A program made the translations under genes and the position numbers. Shown in pieces: positions 1-11,900 of a stretch of DNA of 64,000 bases. The first letter of the stretch is position 1; each line of letters opens with the position of its first letter. This stretch comes from Mactromeris polynyma (taxonomy: Eukaryota > Mollusca > Bivalvia > Venerida > Mactridae). Location of the stretch: positions 23,620,264 to 23,684,263 of the forward strand of contig JASFXZ010000007.1 in the NCBI GenBank assembly GCA_032209605.1, given 5' to 3'. A model generated the notes under the pieces. That model worked only from the letters and a program-made list of their open reading frames with translations, made no database searches and was not told where the DNA came from.

Positions 1-241
1 TTCAACTTTCATTTAATACCAAAAAGTATTAAAATCGGATGCCTACTTTTCTTTTTATAGCAATTCCAATATTAATTACAAGACGCAAAACTTTCATCAT
101 TTCGTCAGAATGTACATAATTCTTAAAAAAAAAATGTCTGCTTTTCAAATCAAAAGAACAAATTATGCGATACTTATAAATATTTCCTTGTTCGTTTAAT
201 TGTATAAATCACAATTAAGCCTTCAAAGCATCTTCGGACAA

Positions 242-610
242 GCGCTTAGGCCATGTCAAATTGTAATTTTGTTAAGCGTCAACCTAAGTTTGCGAAACCT
301 AGCTACCTATTTAAAAAAAAACACAAACTCATAACGAAAAAACAAATATCCTGATAATAAGCGATGCATAATTTTAAATATTTTAATGCAAGAAACATCA
401 TAAAAACAAAACAAAATGGTTTGTTTCAAACCTAGATCTATACATGGATAAATCTAATTTAAAACTGACTAGTTTTCAAACAAATTGACTAGTTTTCTCA
501 CAAATTAACGTTAAAAAAGCTTAGAAAAAATGTTGTTTTTTTTGGCTGGAGGAGCGCAAAACCTAGGCCCACGCGGACGCTTAACAAAATTCCAATTTGG
601 CTTGGCCTTA
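242..610. repeat. Inverted-repeat element (MITE-like)
   Basis: Two arms of about 55 bp face each other at 242-294 and 553-610. Read inward, both contain a shared block ending AATTTTGTTAAGCGTC, preceded by a similar GGCCA..CAAATTG stretch and followed by CCTA.GTTT.GCG. This layout suits a short non-autonomous DNA transposon or foldback. No target duplication was identified. An open frame across 511-717 on the minus strand lies largely inside the right arm and is probably an artefact. The element sits in, or downstream of, ARL1 intron 3. Confidence 0.55.
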
Positions 611-1336
611 GTTTGTGACGTCAAATCTTTGATTGGGAAATACTCAACATCATAACCAACGTCACTAATACAGGTTTTGTCATGGCGGCGCTCATATACT
701 GATATAGTTAATAACATTAAATACTAAAACCATATTTAGGTTTTAAAGTATACGCAGTTTGTAAATAGCAAATATTTACAAACACAGAGATCAATGTCAT
801 GCAAAGTTACTGTTATTCTATGTCTATGATAAAACACAACACTGTTTCATTCCGCCAAAACATTTGTTAATTAAATAAGATCATCCTTAAAAAAATATTC
901 GTTCGACATAACCCTACCCAGCATATTGGAAGAGAGTAGGTAGGTAGGTCATTCATTTTTATTTATTATGTTCTATAGTCAATCAAGTTATAACTATTAT
1001 TATTAAATAACTATTAATTATTAGCCCTTAAACACAGCATTTGCCTCGTCCAATAATACAAAGGCCTCCTCTATAACAGTGCCAATATCTATATCACTTT
1101 TCGGCCCGGGGCCGCTAACTGATATTGATATTGGCCCGCATTTTAAAGAATTTGATTGGCTAATTAAACAGGGCCAAAAAATGATAAAGATTCGCAGCTG
1201 GAAATTACATTGGTTTATTTTTTTATGTATTTAAGAGTTGTTCTTTGTTATATGTTAATAATTTTTTTAATAAATTTAGTGTTTAAACTTTGAATCCTTT
1301 ATTTATAAGTACATGAAGTTATTTAATAAAATTGTC

Positions 1337-1463
1337 AATAAATAAGTGATTTGACATTGGCCCTGTTATTTGTCCTCGGGACAGTCGTATTGGCCCTCGA
1401 CCTCGTGCCAATATGACTGCCCTCGGACAAATAACAGGGCCAATATCAAATCACTTATTTATT
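1337..1463. repeat. Near-perfect 57-bp-arm palindrome
   Basis: Left arm 1337-1394 and right arm 1407-1463 are reverse complements with only about half a dozen differences, around a 12-nt centre. Both arms hold GGCCCTGTTATTTGTCC and AAATAAGTGATTTGA. Related fragments (GATATTGGCCC, AACAGGGCCAA) occur at 1125-1175, so the palindrome may be the tip of a larger element that begins near 1090. It lies just downstream of an ARL1 exon, inside the next intron. Confidence 0.7.
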
Positions 1464-1464
1464 A

Positions 1465-2740
<1,276 letters not shown>

Positions 2741-3362
2741 CTGAAAAATAAAGAACAAAACTTAAGTTCACAAACAATCACATTATATATACATGTATAG
2801 TAAACCATTTGAGCCAGAGAAACTTGTAATATAAGGTCTGCATACTTGTTGTTCAGTCATGTAGACATAGTCAAGTGAAAAATCACATCAGAAAAAAAGA
2901 AATAATTTTGGTAAGTAGAACTGACTCTTTAGAAATACACTTTCTATTCTAATGATATAAATATTGTTATTGTTCTTTGTATGCGCAAAGAATTTTTATT
3001 TTGTAAACTGAATCGTGTATTCCAAAATTTACCTGCACTATCGGCCCGATAACATGCTATGTTATGGAGGTTATTTTTATGATTAACGATTGGGGTTTCA
3101 TAGAATATGCAAATGAGACCAAATAGACCAATCAGAGAAGAAAATTGTCTTTCAAATGGTATCCGTTGGATACGTCAGCTATCGTCCGAGTCTAAAAATA
3201 AGTGAGAAATCACTTGTCAACTTACAGACCTTTCACACAAATATGGAATTGTATTTTGAAATCTGGCATACACCATCATTAAAATCAATTTCTACTGTTT
3301 AAAATGACATATAAATGGCTAAAATCAGTTAGGAATTTACGATTGCATCAACTACCATAACT
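2741..3362. other. Presumed ARL1 intron 1, no further gene seen
   Basis: AT-rich sequence upstream (minus strand) of the first visible ARL1 exon. A donor-like GTGCAG/GTAAAT on the minus strand near 3032 could mark an untranslated exon, but nothing else supports one. No coding exon, RNA gene or clear repeat was recognised. Confidence 0.4.
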
Positions 3363-5870
3363 TGTAGGACTAAAACCTCACAAAGCTGCTGGACCTGACA
3401 AGATACCCTCGAAACTCCTGAAACTAACTTCAGAGCTCACAGCATGTCTCACAAAGTTTTTCCAAATCTGTTGACCAGGGCAAAATACCATCGGTCAGAA
3501 AAACTGCTCATTTGTCTCTGTTCTTGAAGGAAGGCAACTGGTCCACTTTATCAAACTGAAGACCAATCTCATTAACCTCAGTGACTTGTAAACTACTTGA
3601 ACATTTCATCTTAAGTCATATTATGTCTCATTTTGATTCTTACAGCATCCTCACAGATTTCCAGCATGGCTTTCAAAAGAAACGTTTGTGTGGACACCCA
3701 GCTTATTCTGACCATCACTGACTTAGCCAGAGGAATAAACAACAATCAACAAATAGATGCAATTCTCTAAGACTTCAGTAAAGCATCAGATAAAGTTAAT
3801 CAATAGATCCTCCTATCCAAATTCAGGGGTAGCATCCATTCCTGGATATCCTGTTTTCTACTGTGTTGAACTCAACAAATCATACTACATGTATGTAGTA
3901 GTGTTATTTCTAGAATTTGAAAAGGGCAGGGTGCTGGCAAAAAAAGGGCACTTTGGTCGTTGCAAATTCGTTCCAAAGGGACAAAATCATAGTTAAAATG
4001 TGAATGTTCCACATATTTGAGTAAATGTTATTGGACTATATTGTGTGTATATGAAGTGTGTTGATGACTCCCTATATTCACAAACTATGAGCAGAATAAT
4101 AGCATTTGCTATTGTGACAAAGGGTGGAAGTGGGGGCGTCTCTGGTTTATGAAAACATTTCTTGTTTAATTCTAAATTAATTGCATGGACATTAGCAGCA
4201 CCATACATGTACATAAAAGTTAAAAAATCTTAAATTCTCAATTCATTTTGTTGTTAAAAAATATATAAATTATATTCCCTAGACCAGCACAATACACTAA
4301 ATATTGATGTCACAAATTAATTCAGTAAACTTTCCTAGTACCAAACGGTACGAACGTTCTGGGGACGAACACAAAGTGAAAATTTTACATGGCTTTGTTT
4401 CAAACTTGATAATAGAAGAAACATATGATTTTGTTATGTTAAGGCATATTTACACAATTGACATTGATAGTCAAAAGCTGTAAGCAACTGTCGTGTGGAT
4501 TTAGCATCGAAATTCTCACGAAAACGAAACAGCACATGACGGAGCGGCCGCCATCTTGAATTTTTGTTTACATGTGAGAGGAAATGAAAGTGGTCTAATA
4601 TTGTATATATTCCGGGTGATTTCGTACAAAAATGGACCAGAATGTTTTAGAATACTGATATGCTTATAAATACACCAAAGAATCCAGCGAACTCGCCTCA
4701 GAAAAGTAAAAAAGCCGTCAAATAAAATTTTCAATTTCTCGTCGAAATCCCTCGTCTTATGCAGTTATTAATTTTTTTTCTTATTAGCAAATAGTAATTG
4801 TTTAATTCGTTCCGTATTACCATTGTCGATTAAATCAAACAAGGCAATCGCTTAAAAAGTGCAATGTTTTCGCATTATCAACAAACTCGCTAACCATTCA
4901 CGCGTGTTTACATGTACAACGGTTTAACCCGGCCTCTATCAGTTAATCGTACGGACCGCACGCGTAACGGGAACCAGCCAGTTATATGCAGTGTAGACGA
5001 TTGTCGATGTATTGTAAACAAAGGCACATGCTGTGACGCTCGGGGGCATTTTTACAGGATGTAGATTACACAGTTGACAGATTATTGCAAATAGGGCATT
5101 AGGGGCGCTAATTAGGGCAGCAGGGCGGGGCCAAAAAGGGGCAGGGCGCGGCGCCCCGCTATCACGCTATAGAAATAACACTAATGTAGTTTGTGCAAGT
5201 TCAGAAGTCTCACCTGTCACAACTGGCGTGCAACAAGGCATTGTTCTCTTTTCAATGTACACCAGTCAACAGTCTGTCTATTGCAGATGATTGCCTGATA
5301 TGCAGAACAATCAGGAACCAAGAAGATGCCAAGCAGCTCCAAGACCTTGATTGTCAACAATTCTATCTCCTGTCATTAAATCCTGAGAGGTGTGAGGTCA
5401 TACACATAACTACCAAACAAAATCTGGTCAACTTCACATGCATACCATCCATTACACACTCACACTGAACTTTCATCTAATGCTGCAAAATATCTGGGAG
5501 TTACCATTACACCTAATCTCTCTAGGAAAACCCATTTTCACAACACAACCAAGAAGGCCAATTCCATGGTGGTTTTGTAAGAAGAAACATCCACTCAAGT
5601 TCACCTAACTAAAGCAACTGCCTACAAGACATATGTATGTCCCATCGTGGAGTATTTATCCTGAGTCTGGTCACCATATATATACAAAGTATAACCAAAC
5701 AAGCTCAAACATGAGTAGAACTGTGGAAGGGTTACTATATATAACACAAGAACTATTGCAAGCTTTTGCTCGTGATCCTCAACTACGCCTATCCAGATCT
5801 GCAAGATTTCATAATAAACAGTACAACTGCAGTGGTGTGAGGTTAGTCGGCCACATCCGACACACTTTTC
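3363..5870 (+). mobile_element. Degenerate non-LTR retrotransposon (CR1/jockey-like LINE), reverse-transcriptase part
   Basis: Shifting plus-strand frames translate to known non-LTR RT blocks: HKAAGPDKIPSKLLK (fingers) at about 3378; DSYSILTDFQHGF at 3630-3670; a frame-shifted SKAFDKVNH-type motif A near 3775; VCASSEVSPVTTGVQQG (motif B) at 5190-5240; NPERCEVIHITTK at 5380-5415; and a thumb-like region of the KYLGVTI type near 5490. Many stops and frameshifts show it is dead. The motif order is that of a single LINE in plus orientation. The region between the A and B blocks is interrupted by the separate element at 3899-5183. A TTATTATTATTA tail near 6905 may be its 3' end, but SINE sequence intervenes, so the right border is uncertain. 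Confidence 0.85.
3899..5183. mobile_element. 1285-bp TIR DNA transposon (non-autonomous) nested in the LINE
   Basis: It starts TAGTGTTATTTCTAG and ends CTATAGAAATAACACTA, giving 14-bp terminal inverted repeats. It is flanked by a direct 6-bp duplication ATGTAG (3893-3898 and 5184-5189). Removing the element plus one duplication copy joins the LINE codons in frame across the motif-B approach, which fixes the borders precisely. No transposase-like frame is present, so it is non-autonomous. The superfamily is unclear: a 6-bp duplication is unusual, and hAT (8 bp) would need a different boundary. It contains a GC-rich stretch near 5100-5165 and, on the minus strand, a promoter-like CAAGATGGCGGC motif at about 4549-4560. 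Confidence 0.85.
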
Positions 5871-5894
5871 CCCTTTGATTTACTTCTATACATA

Positions 5895-6065
5895 TGGTGG
5901 CAGCAGTGTTTGACAGCCTACGGGGTTGAGTCTCAAATGCCGGAAGGGGGTGAATGTAGAGGTGCAGGGCTAGACGGCCACCCAGATAGCTCAGTCAGTA
6001 GAGCGCTGTACTAGTGTTAAGGGGTTGTGCGTTCAAGCCCCAAATCAGGCACACTTTTTCCCATT
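5895..6065 (+). mobile_element. tRNA-derived SINE head within a short duplicated segment
   Basis: TAGCTCAGTCAGTAGAGCGC (A box) and GCGTTCAAGCCCC (B box) at about 5987-6042 form a tRNA-like promoter, but the arms do not close into a functional tRNA. A segment resembling CACACTTTTCCCCTTTGATT occurs on both sides (5862-5886 and 6049-6073), so two copies or a head-to-tail dimer may be present. It truncates the 3' part of the LINE. Confidence 0.6.
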
Positions 6066-6073
6066 GATTTACT

Positions 6074-6995
6074 TCACTACCAACTCGCTAAGTCTAACTA
6101 CCAATTCAAATTGAATTTGATATATTCAATATGTTGTAAACCTGCTTCTACATACAACAATACACAAAATATGTCAAACCCGAGAGAGTTTTCTATGCCA
6201 GTATCTGACAGATCTAAACCCATGACAGACAAGGAATAATCTGATGAATATCTGAAAGGGCCATCAGGCTAAATGTGGCCAGATATAAACAAGTAGACAA
6301 CTCCAATGAGTATTCAAAACACACCGATACGGGGGTGTCGTCAATAAAACATATATTTACGTAAAGAAAATCACACAGAAAAGCATACCCATATTGCACG
6401 AATAAGAAATGATGTGTTCCTCAGAATCTAATGTTGACAAATACAACCAACGTGTCCACGATGCGGCTATATGGTATCGGAAAGTGGATCGCCGATTGGT
6501 AACAGTTTTTGGATCAGCCGAAAACAAGACAACGTCGTAAAAGTAGCCACTTTACGGTGATCCAAAAGTTAGAAATCGAAAGTAGGCCTAAATGAGAACG
6601 AGAACGGAATGAGAACAGAGATGGTCAAGTAACTGAGTCTGATGGACCTGAGAACATATATAGTCAAAAAGATGGATTCCAACAACGTTGACGGATTTCA
6701 ATTAAAAGAAACGATTGAAGAGTGTGAAATAGCTATACATGATCATGAAGAACAACACACGTTGAGTTTCAACGTTATGTCCAGCTCGAAAGGCTTTGGG
6801 CACACGGGTACTGTACTGTATAATACTTATTTATTTATATTTCATGCCTATGTTCCTTGTTGAAAATTGGTCTAGCACCAAACATTTCGTCCACTCTGAA
6901 TAAAGTCGTTATTATTATTAATATCCAGCTTGTACCATCTAAAAAATGCTAACTCGAATGCCAGTTTGTTGTATAGTGTCACGGGCGTAGGAGAA
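6074..6995. other. No recognised gene
   Basis: AT-rich sequence without exon-like frames supported by splice sites. It ends with a possible LINE-type tail (AATAAAGTCGTTATTATTATT, about 6898-6920). On the minus strand ATGG followed by GTATGC at 6392-6385 is a candidate for the missing four-base ARL1 first coding exon. Confidence 0.35.
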
Positions 6996-7034
6996 GGGGG
7001 GGGGGGGGGGGGGGGGGGGCCAGCCCCCCCCCCC
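6996..7034. repeat. G24 tract followed by C11 tract
   Basis: Twenty-four uninterrupted G (6996-7019), the linker CCAG, then eleven C (7024-7034). The block can form a G-quadruplex or a G:C hairpin, and it abuts the left end of the 31-bp array. Confidence 0.9.
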
Positions 7035-7048
7035 AATGTCAGGACAGG

Positions 7049-8300
7049 GTTACCTTATAGACAGAGTGATCCACTTTCTATTACCTTATAGACCTAGTGA
7101 TCCACTTTCTATTACCTTATAGACCCAGTGATCCACTTTCTATTACCTTATAGACCTAGTGATCCACTTTCTATTACCTTATAGACCCAGTGATCCACTT
7201 TCTGTTACCTTATAGACAGAGTGATCCACTTTCTATTACCTTATAGACAGAGTGATCCACTTTCTATTACCATATAGACCCAGTGATCCACTTTCTATTA
7301 CCATATAGACCCAGTGATCCACTTTCTGTTACCTTATAGACAGAGTGATCCACTTTCTATTACCTTATAGACCCAGTGATCCACTTTCTGTTACCTTATA
7401 GACAGAGTGATCTACTTTCTATTACCTTATAGACCCAGTGATCCACTTTCTGTTACCTTATAGACCCAGTGATCCACTTTCTATTACCTTATAGACTGAC
7501 TGATCCACTTTCTGTTACCTTATAGACCCAGTGATCCACTTTCTATTACCTTATAGACAGAGTGATCCACTTTCTGTTACCTTATAGACAGAGTGATCCA
7601 CTTTCTATTACCTTATAGACAGAGTGATCCACTTTCTGTTACCTTATAGACAGAGTGATCCACTTTCTATTACCTTATAGACCTAGTGATCCACTTTCTA
7701 TTACCATATAGACCCAGTGATCCACTTTCCGTTACCTTATAGATAGAGTGATCCACTTTCTATTACCTTATAGACCCAGTGATCCACTTTCTGTTACCTT
7801 ATTGACTGAGTGATCCACTTTCAATTACCATATAGACCAGTGATCCACTTTCTGTTACCTTATAGACAGAGTGATCCACTTTCTGTGACCTTATAGACAG
7901 AGTGATCCACTTTCTATTACCATATAGACCCAGTGATCCACTTTCTGTTACCTTATAGACAGAGTGATCCACTTTCTATAACCTTATAGACCCAGTGATC
8001 CACTTTCTGTTACCTTATAGACAGAGTGATCCACTTTCAATTACCATATAGACCAGTGATCCACTTTCTGTTACCATATAGACCCAGTGATCCACTTTCC
8101 GTTACCTTATAGATAGAGTGATCCACTTTCTATTACCTTATAGACAGAGTGATCCACTTTCTGTTACCTTATAGACAGAGTGATCCACTTTCAATTACCA
8201 TATAGACCAGTGATCCACTTTCTGTTACCTTATAGACAGAGTGATCCACTTCCAATTACCTTATAGACCAGTGATCCACTTTCTGTTACCTTAGACTTTG
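7049..8300. repeat. 31-bp minisatellite, about 40 copies
   Basis: The unit reads GTGATCCACTTTCTATTACC then TTATAGACCCA. Variants alternate between ACCCAGTG and ACAGAGTG and between CTATTACC and CTGTTACC, and some units are 29-30 bp (TATAGACCAGTG). The variants are mixed through the array, hinting at two- or three-unit higher-order duplications. Diverged units persist to the right at about 8480 and 8645-8700. No open frame is maintained. Confidence 0.97.
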
Positions 8301-8953
8301 TTATCCAGAGTATGTTACCAAATATACCCAGTGGTCAACTTACTGATACATGTACCAGATAAAAGGATGCTTTTTTATTAAATTAACATCACGGAATAGC
8401 TTTAACTTAAATAATGTTAATTTAAAATAATCAAACAGTCATTCAGTATGTCTCAGCCAATCGTGTACTTCCCCATGAGGTGATCCACTTCCAGTTACCT
8501 TTTACGTATTATATACTGCGTAAGAAATTAGACAAATTACGACCTAAACAAACACTTTATTATAAAAATAATATTTTATGAGTGTTATTATGCGTTGATA
8601 AACGAGTAGTAAAGTTTTTTGAGTCTCAGTAAATTTTACGACATTGATCCACAAATCGATACCTTTTAGACAACCGTGATCCAGAAAACGATCCTATATA
8701 GACGCGACCGAAAGACGTGTCCACGCTAGTACGCATGCGCAATTTGACCATTAATAGTTTCGTATGAGATTAAGTGATGATATTTTCATTTACTTTCCAT
8801 ACTCTAAAACTGTGGTGGCAGATGTGACGATAATTTATCTTTCTAAGATTTGACAGGTATTTGTAAACATGGCGTCTGTCAGACTAAAATCATACGAAAC
8901 ACAGCACTCGAATTTCCGTTCGGTCGACGCCATTTTGTTTACGAAAGGGAGAA
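8301..8953 (+). promoter_or_regulatory. Probable promoter and 5' UTR of the SR-protein gene
   Basis: Decayed minisatellite units (near 8480 and 8645-8700) run into the sequence upstream of the ATG at 8954. A reverse-strand YY1-like CAAAATGGCGTC lies at about 8927-8938, and ACGCATGCGC lies at 8731-8740; both are common near animal transcription starts. An upstream ATG at 8869 in good context (AACATGG) opens a frame that overlaps the real start out of frame and ends near 9028, so the transcription start is either downstream of 8869 or translation is dampened. No TATA box was seen. Confidence 0.5.
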
Positions 8954-11900
8954 ATGTCTCGACGATATTCATCGGATGGGAGTTTGTTTGTGGGACGTCT
9001 GAGCAAAAGTTGTCGAGTCAGAGATCTTGAAGATGTTTTTGAACCATATGGACGAATGGCACGTTGTGAAATCAAATATGGTATTTGCACCAGCTACTGA
9101 ATTATTTGGATTCAGGGTCAACTCGGCCCACTTAAGTCTCGGCCCGGTCCTACTCGGCCCACTTACCAACTCGGCCTGGCCCAACTCGGCCCAATAATTG
9201 GACGTTTTAAGTGATACATTGATCATTAATATTTAAGTTAAAACCAACTAAATGTAAGTTAAAAACATTATTGAAGATTCGCGGTGTAGTGGAAATTTCC
9301 CTGTGAGTGTGAAATGTATTTTGGTATCTGTTATAATTTGAACATGTTTGTCACGCAGATTTTACTGCGCTTCAATAGTAGGCCGAGTTGGACCGGGCCG
9401 AGACTAAGTGGGCCGCGTTGAACCTTTCCCAGTTATTTGCTCCATGTTCCAATGCATCTCATACACAGTCATGACAGTAGTCTCCCATTACGGAGTAGAC
9501 ATTGACAACCGTACCTCTAGAACCAGTCTAGGGGAACAGTGTTCCTTACTTGTAGACATTCACTATAGTATATAGGATGCGCTACGAGTACGACAGTTTG
9601 ACAAGTACATATTATCTGTTTAATTATCCCACAACAACCTAAATCTGACACTTACCTGCCCTGCATCCAGTAATGGTGTTTGCGGTAACTTTTGCAATTA
9701 GGTTCCCAATGAGTAATGAATGTGATACGGTAAGCTAGGGATACAAAACAACCAGTTGTGTAATGTGAGCTACTGTCTAAGCCGTAACTGAATGCAGCCT
9801 TGTTTTCTGCAGCCCTGTTAAGGTAGTTTTTGGATATGAACTGCGTCATGAATATACGAACATTCGGCTCAGATGCTCGTTATAAAATTTCTTCACACAC
9901 ATCACAAAATGTCGGGCAACATTGTTTTGGGTCAAAATGGATATATTAGCAAAAGAATGCATGTCACCATATTTGCAATGGTTTTCAAAGAATAAGGCGG
10001 CCGAGTGGTTGAGGGGTAGAGCACCCGACTCCGATCTGAAGGTCATGAGTTTGAGCCCCACGATGAGGGTTACGGTTTGATCACAAACTTCGCGATCCCT
10101 TTATTTGGTGCGAGAACTGGTTGGTAACATCAATAACAAGTTTGAATAAACACTGTATGACACGACCAACGTAAACGTTCGTTGCAATATTGCACATTTA
10201 ACGGGTCGTCCGTTTGATCAATATATTACAGGCTTAACTTGTCATCTATGTAGGTCCTCATCGTGTAAACACACTCGTGTCGAAATCCATCACAAAGCTA
10301 AGCACTCATTGGTCAGCAGTAGTCGCTTATCCAATCAGATCTTGCCTTACAAAACAGCGTTAGACGGAGCTTAACTTTTCACAGTCAAGTTTTTGGGGCT
10401 GTTTATGATTTATCACCTGGTTTATCAATCAATATATGTTCAAAATTAGTGGGTATGTGAGCGACAAAGAATTGTGGAGGAAAATATATTTTGTTTGTGT
10501 TATAACTAAGAATATTGCTTGAATAAAAAGAACTTTTTTATTTGCAGGTGCTGAAATGGGTGAGAAAACTTGATTTGATGTGCAGTGTCGATTGTGTCAT
10601 AAGTATATACAAAAAAATCGATAGTTTTACTACGCTGTTTGGATAGTTTTACTAAATGTATCTGTTGTTTAAAAATGTAGGAAAAATGTTGTGATAGTTT
10701 GATAGTGATACAAATGAACTATTGTCTCAATTTGTCTGCGTCCAGTAATGGGTTTGTCACTAAATGTAATTTTAATGAATTTAAAGATTTAAATCTGTAT
10801 TCAGGGCTCTCCAAGGGCATAAAAAATCTTTTGTTGAAGGGCCCATGTTCAAATGAGATTTTTTGGCAGTAAATTGTCAGAATTTGGAAAAGTATTAACA
10901 AGTGTTTTTAAGCAATTAATTGTAACCACTGAATTAATACATTATATTTCTAGATATGTATCTTAAGATACTGTTGCCTGTTTATTCATCTGTTTTTCTT
11001 CAAAATCATTGAATTTCAATTGGGATGTTTTTCATGACATTTGGAAAAATAACCCCAATTTGAATAGAATTTCGGCCCCTATTGACAGCTAGATAAAGCC
11101 ATGGTATTTTGAAAAAAATGAACATGTGCTTTAAATACACTACAACACAACAGGTAGTGAAATCACAGTGGGTAGTCGGCAATTGCTATCATTCTTTTGT
11201 GATATGCATGCAATTTTTGTAACCATGACTCGAGAAAAACCCGCGACTTGAGGCAAACAAACCATATTAAAATTTTGTTCTTCGTTATCTCCTTCAATTC
11301 ACTGATTTGTTGCTGATCTGTTATTTATGTTATGTTTCTGAAATGTAAGACCTATGTTTATCTTAAGTGCCTTTATAATATAAGTAGAAAATAATGTATA
11401 CTGTCACATTCATTATTTTGACAAACCAAGAAGTCTTTCCATGTGTATGAATCACTTAAACATATTGTTTTTGTTACTCCACAGCATATGCGTTTGTTGA
11501 TTACGAGGACAAACGGGACGCTGAGGTAAACTAATTGATATTTTTTCAATCACAGTAATTGCTATGATAAAAAGTTTTTATGTTGATTGTAGACTTCATA
11601 TATATTTTGTTATTACAAGAAATCAAGTGTATGTATTAATACCAGAGTTTGTGATTTGCCAGTCATTGTTGGATAACTTATTCATGGATAGAGAGTACTT
11701 TCTTACCAGTTAATTGCTATGTCGAAATGTGTTCAGTGATTAGCAGCTTCTTTAAGTTTAGTTTTAAGTCTCATTGAGTTGTACTTTAAGTCGACAACTG
11801 TATACTAATACACAGTGCTTCGGCCAGGCATAGATCGCAGAATGCAACGCCTTGTCCTATTTTCAAGCACCTGCACCATTTTACCAATGTCATAAACTTC

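Noticed and set aside
511..717. 68-codon minus-strand frame as a terminal exon of ARL1
   Set aside because: The sequence does not resemble the ARL1 C-terminus and coincides with an inverted-repeat arm.
4516..4734. Minus-strand frame containing KMAAAPS after a CAAGATGGCGGC start, as a possible gene 5' end
   Set aside because: It lies inside the nested TIR element and has no downstream exon; the ATGGCGGC looks like a YY1-type motif rather than a supported start.
5985..6050. Possible tRNA gene
   Set aside because: A and B boxes are present but the acceptor and anticodon stems do not close; flanking duplicated sequence indicates a SINE.
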